Shown here: one piece after another, positions 9,601 through 14,160 of the stretch
Numbering within the stretch: position 1 is the first letter of the stretch
Layout of the letters: every line of letters begins with the position of its first letter
Assembly (NCBI GenBank): GCA_021157805.1
Contig: JAGGVW010000109.1
Location: 1 to 15,788, forward strand
Direction of reading: 5' to 3'
Length of the DNA: 15,788 nt
Source of the DNA: a bacterium
GTDB taxonomy: Bacteria > Ratteibacteria > UBA8468 > B48-G9 > JAFGKM01
Notes under the pieces: model-generated
What the model saw: only the letters and a program-made list of their open reading frames with translations
Database searches by the model: none
Told to the model about the DNA's origin: nothing
Translations under genes and position numbers: made by a program

Positions 9601-10121
9601 GCACTTATTACATCCTGAAACTCAAAGCAAAAAGGTATGGTTTTTCAGGGAAGATTACAGAAGCAAAATTACCGTTAAATCTTCCTGTAGAAATTGAAGG
9701 ACTGAATCCACGATGGGATGCTGGCATATGGTATAAAGGAAAGAATACACTGGTTATCCCGGAATGGGTTGTTGATAAGGTAGGCAATCGATATACGGTG
9801 CGAAAAAAGCGAACAGGAGAGAATCAATTGATTCATATTCCTGTTATGAACGATGGGGTGGGGATGCTCCAGATTGATACTGAAATTGGGAATAAGGATA
9901 TCTATATTGGCAACTTTTTGGTCAGTGATAACCCAATGGTATGGCTAACTCTTGTAGATATCCGTCCAAAGAAAGCCGCTTTTGTAGCCCATAATCCTAC
10001 AGATAAAAAAATTATCTGTCAGGTCAAACCCGGTCCCGGCTTCAGTTTATTAGGTGAGTTTAGTCAGCAGGTTATTATACCTGCTGGGAGTTCTGTAACC
10101 GTGATAATTGATAAAAAATAA
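6684..10121 (+). CDS. Secreted multidomain protein: ThuA/GATase-like domain, degenerate PHP-like domain, C-terminal beta domains (1145 aa)
   Basis: The product begins with a strong signal peptide (basic n-region to R9, hydrophobic 10-23, SSA before Q27), so it is exported. Residues ~50-335 look like a class I glutamine-amidotransferase/ThuA-like fold: DYVKEGGGLLVL around 139-150, HPITEGV at 204-210, then LLAVREYGKGRIAIWP, a strand pattern common to these domains. No G-x-C nucleophile is visible. Residues ~363-560 resemble a PHP domain (AGYDFIAFTED around 398-408, then KAYPGFLYKDESGN from 433). However, the opening HxH is replaced by N369-C-Y-C372 and the TDH motif by T406-E-D408; H492 may be a survivor. 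The remainder (~560-1145) is beta-rich and unrecognised. AAAAGGAG 9 bases upstream fixes the start. It may be a scaffold or glycan-binding protein. The function is unknown; the domain calls are moderate. Confidence 0.68.
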   Translation: MSKSRWKRRVFLIMVGLFLLSQVSSAQLVEKKIDDNQHKIKHPRVRKKLPAYLILAWRVKEEGNPDVPAAQVGWAVPDLKYQAHLRKLGFEQGIAIYTPELTMDYLKQFNVVVVLTLPLLEKSSSSYRMVEKKKKLLLDYVKEGGGLLVLRSPGWQFGKDIEEMNEWLKPCGVEILSEQVVDNEYLVRTEYGYKLSWTNNLIKHPITEGVSGIFYPAIYNRYTDFTSPLRVSKDWQVLLYGKKTARSLRTIKSGVKTSPSPGTFASAPPLLAVREYGKGRIAIWPIAATCVWQDAYHILWGRGLTMEGEKAGMKGNAARLLDNLFTYLAEPSEGIFGGYVPQQIESTPEVGFIKINWDKRQVKGVLMPNCYCGLIGVKTSLSSGKGKPEQFIQVAKQAGYDFIAFTEDISKLTPEKFKQLKETCEKYSNNSFKAYPGFLYKDESGNLWVTFSDSLTWPAKDWWSKKYPGRLTVNNVLSRGWHWPPVILIKSHSNPEKPWYQGNFKGFSIYTYENGKLVDDSLDYYLRLQKESFNLFPVAVHLINTPEGVIKAKSNGFQTYVRWFDHNVIEALSGNIGKYKGNYVWYRSSFVSESPIIEDSRILNFGTSDLAIQGNDRFRMHIKVSSRIGLKEVTILDSDNGIWRRFLPRGKKEFEKTIDYFHNREYKFIVTVTDINNKKAIGWGNWTQVQENSYPRCSGNFNTMPRGKWWGPPKDMQNTRGMENYLISRNFPYHLPIWGGVKESARPAVEYYPYLVSRFGSIIDCILENHYPVSATSNPDRTDIPEIAVPNEYLTGKVRHIFFTPWQDSSLIQLIEGNFTVKKDFTLKNAWLTRYHGRQGADVVCATKKDGTFFSGKLTRKNCAFRGSLPLNGFVALFPQPFRGSLGIISFQNGLDYLVFLSRSGKYGNFRLQLSSRNKNLKAGDKITYRYLGVVSKLDPPTDNSFITDICNSLGIGKEPAYQVNPISGSVISTYYILKLKAKRYGFSGKITEAKLPLNLPVEIEGLNPRWDAGIWYKGKNTLVIPEWVVDKVGNRYTVRKKRTGENQLIHIPVMNDGVGMLQIDTEIGNKDIYIGNFLVSDNPMVWLTLVDIRPKKAAFVAHNPTDKKIICQVKPGPGFSLLGEFSQQVIIPAGSSVTVIIDKK

Positions 10122-10136
10122 AGGATGTGAATTACT

Positions 10137-10448
10137 ATGAAAGAGAGAAAGATATTATCTGTAGGGATGAACAAACACCTTTTTCTTGACGATGTGTTAA
10201 CTCAGGAGAAAAGAGGATTTGTTCTGTCGTTGAACTCAGAAGTAGAATCTCTGATGGAACTCAAAGGTATTACAGATATTGAGAGAATTGATAAGTCCAC
10301 TTCGCCACATTATTTAGAATCCCTTTTGGATGCAGAATTTGGCTTTTTGAACTGTGCACTACATCTTAATTTTACCTATTTTCTTTATCTTTTAACCGAA
10401 CTTACCAATTTAAAAATCAATATAACTTTTTGTGAGACAATAGATTAA
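10137..10448 (+). pseudogene. Truncated 5' copy of the GH32/43-like beta-propeller gene fused to unrelated sequence
   Basis: Residues 16-33 (FLDDVLTQEK, then RGFVLSLN) match 16 of 18 residues of the N-terminus of the gene at 5165. At DNA level 10188-10235 matches 5210-5257 at 45 of 48 positions, including 21 identical bases at the end. Similarity then stops abruptly, and the remaining ~70 codons resemble nothing in the window or any family I recognise. The copy has its own ribosome site, AAGGATGTG (10121-10129), one base from the ideal and overlapping the stop of the upstream gene. It was therefore once a regular operon member. The missing ~460 codons are not found downstream, so a deletion or insertion removed them. 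The 103-residue product could be made but would hold no complete blade. The duplication is secure; the nature of the tail is unknown. Confidence 0.8.
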
Positions 10449-10464
10449 GTCAAAAATCAATTTT

Positions 10465-10716
10465 CTAATTAGTGTTTAATTTATTTTTCAATTTCAATTC
10501 AACTTTTAAATTTTTAAGTATATCTTTTTGCAATTGGTTCATTTTGCTTAATTGTTTTATAAAAAGTCCATTCACATTTATATATCCAATCTGTATTTCT
10601 CTTAATTCTTCAAGTATATTTTTAAAAGTAAGTGAATATTGTCTACCCTTTCCATTTTCAAAGAATAATTCCTTCAATCTCTTTTTCAGGTAGTAAAAAA
10701 ATATTCCTATTGGCAA
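10465..10716 (-). pseudogene. Probable C-terminal relic of an IS1634/IS4-type transposase
   Basis: The minus strand reads ~83 residues rich in Lys, Leu and Ile. The order is FFYYLKKRLKELF, then FKNILEELREIQIGYINVNG, then QLQKDILKNL. This resembles the end of IS1634/IS4-type DDE transposases, where a helical segment with paired basic and acidic residues precedes an ILEEL-x-xI helix, a short strand with VNG, and a final EQKxIL helix. A stop lies one codon upstream of the only possible start (TTG at 10716), and nothing of the catalytic core follows in the flanking DNA, so it would be a fragment. Recognition is by eye from a short, low-complexity stretch and could be a chance opening in AT-rich DNA. 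Confidence 0.35.
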
Positions 10717-11021
10717 AGATTATTTTTACCAAACAGATGGACAGATAGAAGTATATATATGGATTTAATAAATTAAAGTGGTTGGTAGAGTTATGAGGAT
10801 AAATCACATAAAGAAAAGATGAAGAAAAATCTGTATAAAAAAGAAAAAACATTCAAAACAAACCCGATAAATGGAGCTATTATAACAAAAAAGAGATATA
10901 AAGGTAGAGACAAAGTGACGCTGTTTCTAATTTTTTAACTCTTTTAAAAAGTATTGTTTTAAAATTTGATGGTTTTTTATAGTTCCTCTGGTCATTTATC
11001 TAATAAGAATTTTTACATCTT

Positions 11022-11052
11022 TTGTCAAATTTTTCAATTCTTAGGGTATAAT
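11022..11052 (+). promoter_or_regulatory. Distal promoter candidate for block B
   Basis: TTGTCA (11022-11027) and a perfect TATAAT (11047-11052) are separated by 19 bases, slightly long for sigma70. If used it would give a leader of about 170 bases to the dehydrogenase start. Confidence 0.35.
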
Positions 11053-11193
11053 GTAGTTGTGTAATAAAAACAAAAAATTTGAGAACTTGAGAATAGAAAA
11101 GTAAAATAAAAAAGATAGTTGCTATTAAAAAAACTTCTTATGTCTGTCGAATTTTAGTTATATAAAAATAGAAGTGCTATCTGTAAAAGGATA

Positions 11194-11202
11194 TGGTATA
11201 AT
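11194..11202 (+). promoter_or_regulatory. Extended -10 promoter candidate for block B
   Basis: TGGTATAAT combines a perfect TATAAT (11197-11202) with the TGn of an extended -10, which can dispense with a -35; no good -35 is present at the expected distance. A transcript starting near 11209 would have a short leader carrying the ribosome site GGGAGG before ATG 11232. Confidence 0.5.
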
Positions 11203-11231
11203 TGTCTTTGAAGAATAAAAGGGAGGAAAAA

Positions 11232-12248
11232 ATGAAAACAGAAGCGGTTGTTTTCACTTCACCAGAAAAATTCACAATGAAGGAAATCACTCTTGATAAA
11301 ATGGGAAAAGACGAAATTCTTGTGAGAACTTTAGTAACAGCAATTTCGCCGGGGACAGAGAGATGGATATTAAAAGGAAGACATATAGGAACTAAATTTC
11401 CAAATGTTCCTGGATATCACAGAATTGGAATTATTGAAAATGTTGGTAAAAATGTGAAAAAATTTCAGGAAGGAGATATTGTTTATGGATTCGCAAGTGA
11501 AGGAAAATGGAAAGAAAAAATAATTTCAATGTGGGGTGCTCATCTTGGATATTCTGTTGATAGCCCTTCTCAATACAGATTTATATCATCAGAATTACCA
11601 TCAGTATTTGAACTTGAAACTACTGTTTTTACAATTTTAATTTCAGTTGCTCATAGAGGGATAAATGCTCTTGAAGTAAAAGGGGGAGAAAAAATACTTA
11701 TAATTGGAGCGGGAATTCTTGGTTTAAGTGCTGCTCAGTTTTCACTTCTGAAAAATGCATATCCTGTTATAATTGAGAAAAACCCAGAAAGAGTTAAATT
11801 TGCGAAAAAAATTATTCCAGATGTAATAGAAGTTGATGGGAATATTGAAAAGAAACTTGATAAAATCGCTCCAGATGGCTTTGATATTGTTTATGACACA
11901 GCAGGAGTTCCACAGGCAATCGATATGTGTGTTAAAAAAACAAAAAGATGGGGGAAATTACTACTTCAGGCACAGTATTTTGATAAAGAAAAATGTGCAA
12001 TAGACCTTGACCAGATAAAAATAAGAGAAATTACAGTAAAAACAACTATTGGGTTTGACAGCAATGATTGGGAAACAACATTTAATGAAATAAAAAGAAG
12101 AAGGATAAATGTGGCAGACATTATAACTCATAGATTTTATTATAAGGATTCTCTTAAAGCGTATAAATTACTTCTTGAAGGGAAACCATTTAATCTTGGG
12201 ATGGTTATTTACTGGGATAAAAATTTATGGGAAAGGAGGATGAAGTGA
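11232..12248 (+). CDS. Medium-chain dehydrogenase/reductase lacking the catalytic zinc ligands (338 aa)
   Basis: An NAD(P)-dependent sugar- or alcohol-type oxidoreductase of the MDR superfamily, near the subgroup with an SPGTE motif (BchC-like and related zinc-binding alcohol dehydrogenases). The GroES-like half covers ~1-140 with ISPGTER at 38-44 and PNVPGYHRIGIIENVG at 57-72. Where classical members have a Cys and GHE, this protein has S39 and G61-Y62-H63, so the catalytic zinc site is missing. The four-cysteine structural zinc lobe is also absent. The Rossmann half starts with ILIIGAGILG (GAGILG at 159-164) and the likely nucleotide-selecting acidic residue follows in VIIEKNPERV. GGGAGG at 11221-11226 fixes ATG 11232; a TTG 30 bases earlier overlaps a -10 element and has no ribosome site. 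The stop overlaps the next start by 3 bases. Family secure, substrate unknown. Confidence 0.85.
   Translation: MKTEAVVFTSPEKFTMKEITLDKMGKDEILVRTLVTAISPGTERWILKGRHIGTKFPNVPGYHRIGIIENVGKNVKKFQEGDIVYGFASEGKWKEKIISMWGAHLGYSVDSPSQYRFISSELPSVFELETTVFTILISVAHRGINALEVKGGEKILIIGAGILGLSAAQFSLLKNAYPVIIEKNPERVKFAKKIIPDVIEVDGNIEKKLDKIAPDGFDIVYDTAGVPQAIDMCVKKTKRWGKLLLQAQYFDKEKCAIDLDQIKIREITVKTTIGFDSNDWETTFNEIKRRRINVADIITHRFYYKDSLKAYKLLLEGKPFNLGMVIYWDKNLWERRMK
12232..12239 (+). promoter_or_regulatory. Ribosome binding site deciding a GTG start
   Basis: AAAGGAGG lies inside the last codons of the dehydrogenase gene, 5 bases before GTG 12245. The in-frame ATG at 12227 is upstream of this site and has no ribosome site of its own, so GTG is preferred. 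GTG (12245-12247) and the TGA stop (12246-12248) interlock as GTGA, a typical coupling arrangement. Confidence 0.75.
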
Positions 12249-13402
12249 AAGAATATAGAATACCTGATAGTGAATTTGAAAGAAGATGGAAAAAGGTTGT
12301 TGAGAAAGTTAAAGAAAAAGGAATTGATATTTTAATAGCACAATCAAATGAAGCGGATTTTGCAAATGTAAGATATTTAACTGACTACTGGCCAATATTT
12401 GAAACAGCAGGTGTTGCTGTATCAAAAACAGGTGAAATAGCATTACTTATAGGTCCTGAAAGTGAAACATTTGCTCTTGATAGAAGTAGGGTTAAAAAAA
12501 TTTACAAAATTTTACAGTACAGAGAGAGTGCTGAACCAGAATATCCAGGACTTGAACTTGATGATTTTTCAACTGTCTTTAAAGAAATGGTTGGAGAGGT
12601 CAAAAAAATAGGACTTGCAGGGTACCAGATATTTCCTATTCCTGTTTATGAAGCAATTAAAAAAGCAGCGCCTGAAGCAGAAATAATAAAAAGTGATGAA
12701 ATATTAGTTGATATGAGAATAATAAAAAGTGAAGTTGAAATTGAAATGTTAAAAGAAGCAAATAGAATTTCTGAAATAGCACTTGAAAAAGCAATAGAAG
12801 AGATGAAACCAGAGATGACAGAATTACAACTTGTTGGAATTATTGAAAAATATCTTTATGAAAATGGCGCTGAATATGAAGGACATCCTCAATATGTCCT
12901 TGCAGGTAAAAACTCAAATCATGCAATTGGTCGTCCTGGATATAAAAAACTTGGAGAAGGAAATCTTATTCAGTTAGATGTTGGTGCGAGAGTTGCTGGT
13001 TATTCTTCAAGTGTGGGAAGACCTGTTTGTATAGGAAAAATGCCAGAAGAGGTAAAAAAACTTGTTACTGCTGGACTTGATATGCATAGAAAAACAATAG
13101 AATGGATGAAAGCAGGGGTTAAAGCAGGTGAGGTGGCAAAGAAATTTTTTGAATATGGAGAAAAAATAGGGGTGAGTAAAAACTTACTTTACGGTCCCTG
13201 CCATGGTCTTGGTATGCTTGAAGTAGAAAAACCGTGGATGGAAACAAATTCAGAATATTTCCTTGAAGAAAATATGACTTTCCAGGTTGATACATTTCTT
13301 TACTGTGATGACTTCGGATTAAGATGGGAAAATGGAGTTGTTGTTAAAAAAGATGGTGTTGAACCATTGAGTGGTAAGTTGATGGAAATTATTGAAGTTT
13401 AA
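12245..13402 (+). CDS. M24 family (creatinase/aminopeptidase P fold) protein with degenerate metal site (385 aa)
   Basis: The two-domain layout is that of prolidase, aminopeptidase P and creatinase: an N-terminal creatinase_N domain (~1-130, with FANVRYLTDYW) and a pita-bread catalytic domain (~155-385). Normal members bind two metals through Asp, Asp, His, Glu, Glu. Here the first Asp (D245 in LDVGA), His (H320 in PCHGLG) and last Glu (E362 in RWENGV) remain. The second Asp is S256 (GYSSSVGR), the fourth ligand is D349 (FQVDTF), and the second active-site His after HGxG is V327. Full dinuclear peptidase activity is therefore doubtful. Creatinase, a metal-free member, also departs at the Asp positions, and the next gene is creatininase-like, so a C-N hydrolase role is possible; a pseudo-enzyme is the other option. 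Start GTG chosen from the ribosome site. Confidence 0.82.
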   Translation: MKEYRIPDSEFERRWKKVVEKVKEKGIDILIAQSNEADFANVRYLTDYWPIFETAGVAVSKTGEIALLIGPESETFALDRSRVKKIYKILQYRESAEPEYPGLELDDFSTVFKEMVGEVKKIGLAGYQIFPIPVYEAIKKAAPEAEIIKSDEILVDMRIIKSEVEIEMLKEANRISEIALEKAIEEMKPEMTELQLVGIIEKYLYENGAEYEGHPQYVLAGKNSNHAIGRPGYKKLGEGNLIQLDVGARVAGYSSSVGRPVCIGKMPEEVKKLVTAGLDMHRKTIEWMKAGVKAGEVAKKFFEYGEKIGVSKNLLYGPCHGLGMLEVEKPWMETNSEYFLEENMTFQVDTFLYCDDFGLRWENGVVVKKDGVEPLSGKLMEIIEV

Positions 13403-13413
13403 AGGGGGAGGGA

Positions 13414-14160
13414 ATGAAATATGAAATGATGTTTCCTGACCAGATAAGAAAAGGGATTGAAAAAAATTGGCCTGTGGTTTTGCCTGTTGGAGTTATTGAA
13501 TATCACAGTGAACATCTTGTTGTTGGAGTTGATACACTCATTGTTATTAAAGCGCTTGAAATTCTGGAGAAAGAAATGGATATTATAATTCTTCCACCTT
13601 TTTATTATGGAGCAGCAAGTTATGCAGTTGAGCCACCTGAAAGAAATGGAACAATACATATACCTGCAACTTCCTTTTTTCCTCTGGCAAAAGACCTTTT
13701 TAAAAGTTTGTTAAGGATTGGTTTTAGAAATATACATATTTTTATACATCATCAGAGTGAAAATTTTATTGCAGGTATGCCAACAGACCTTGCTTTTAAA
13801 TTTGCTGCAAGAGAAACAATTTTTGAATTTATTGAAAAAGAACTTGGTGAAGGATGGTGGGGAAAAGAAAGTTCAAAGGACTATTACAACCAGCATGAAA
13901 AAGGAGAAGACCCATTTAGCTGGATAAAAGTCCATCCATTTATGGACGAAAAAGCACAAAGAGAATTTCCAATTGATCATGCAGGGAAACAGGAAACATC
14001 TTTAATGCTTGTTTTCTGTCCTGAAGGAGTTGATATGAAAAAATTTGATGAAAGAAAATGGTATTCAAAAGAAGCAAAAAAAGCAACTGTTGAATATGGA
14101 GAGAAAGCAAAAAAATTAATACTTGATGGATTAAGGATGGCTTTAAAAAATGAAAAATAA
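13414..14160 (+). CDS. Creatininase-family amidohydrolase (248 aa)
   Basis: The family hydrolyses cyclic amides or strained rings at a binuclear metal site (creatinine amidohydrolase, FAPy deformylase, MftE, and the keto-inositol hydrolase IolN). The first metal motif LPVGVIEYHSEH gives E29 and H31, and the GVDT that follows gives D40; all three are at the expected spacing. A GTIHIP segment at 79-84 corresponds to the usual G(T)I.. strand. The normal NGHxxN motif is replaced by H112-H113-Q-S-E116-N117, shifted by one residue, so the remaining ligands are probably an H from the HH pair and E116. The length is typical. A G-rich AAGGGGGAGGG sits immediately before ATG 13414, 11 bases after the M24 stop. 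Its end overlaps the next gene by 11 bases. It is cytoplasmic. The true substrate is not readable; creatinine itself is only one option. Confidence 0.85.
   Translation: MKYEMMFPDQIRKGIEKNWPVVLPVGVIEYHSEHLVVGVDTLIVIKALEILEKEMDIIILPPFYYGAASYAVEPPERNGTIHIPATSFFPLAKDLFKSLLRIGFRNIHIFIHHQSENFIAGMPTDLAFKFAARETIFEFIEKELGEGWWGKESSKDYYNQHEKGEDPFSWIKVHPFMDEKAQREFPIDHAGKQETSLMLVFCPEGVDMKKFDERKWYSKEAKKATVEYGEKAKKLILDGLRMALKNEK

Larger units (their letters stand above)
10449..11231. other. AT-rich junction without an intact gene between blocks A and B
   Basis: Nearly 800 bases separate the broken propeller copy from the dehydrogenase gene. The left third contains a probable minus-strand transposase relic. 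The middle (about 10720-11020) is very AT-rich with stops in all frames I checked and no recognisable RNA gene or stem followed by a T-run. The right end carries two promoter-like sites. Base composition changes across this region, so it is best read as a scar between two gene blocks. Confidence 0.6.

Noticed and set aside
10472..10693. Plus-strand open frame of 73 codons in the junction
   Set aside because: It is Phe/Asn/Ser-rich low complexity, has no ribosome site and is the complement of the likelier minus-strand transposase relic.
10904..10960. Possible rho-independent terminator or small RNA near the T-rich stretches
   Set aside because: The only symmetry is a short AT-rich near-palindrome around 10938-10952 without a GC stem followed by a T-run; no convincing hairpin found.
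11202..11231. Upstream TTG start adding ten residues to the dehydrogenase
   Set aside because: The TTG overlaps a TATAAT element and has no ribosome site, while GGGAGG is placed correctly for ATG 11232 and homology to the family begins there.
12227..12244. ATG start for the M24 gene six codons upstream
   Set aside because: It precedes the AAAGGAGG ribosome site, which would then be translated; GTG 12245 has ideal spacing and the GTGA overlap.
13718..13927. Second-frame open reading frame inside the creatininase gene
   Set aside because: It lies wholly within a gene with conserved motifs in the correct frame and has no ribosome site or recognisable domain.
12245..14160. Complete creatinine-to-sarcosine pathway
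   Set aside because: Neighbouring creatinase-fold and creatininase-fold genes suggest it, but both proteins deviate from known active-site motifs and no sarcosine oxidase, urease or amino-acid transporter is present.
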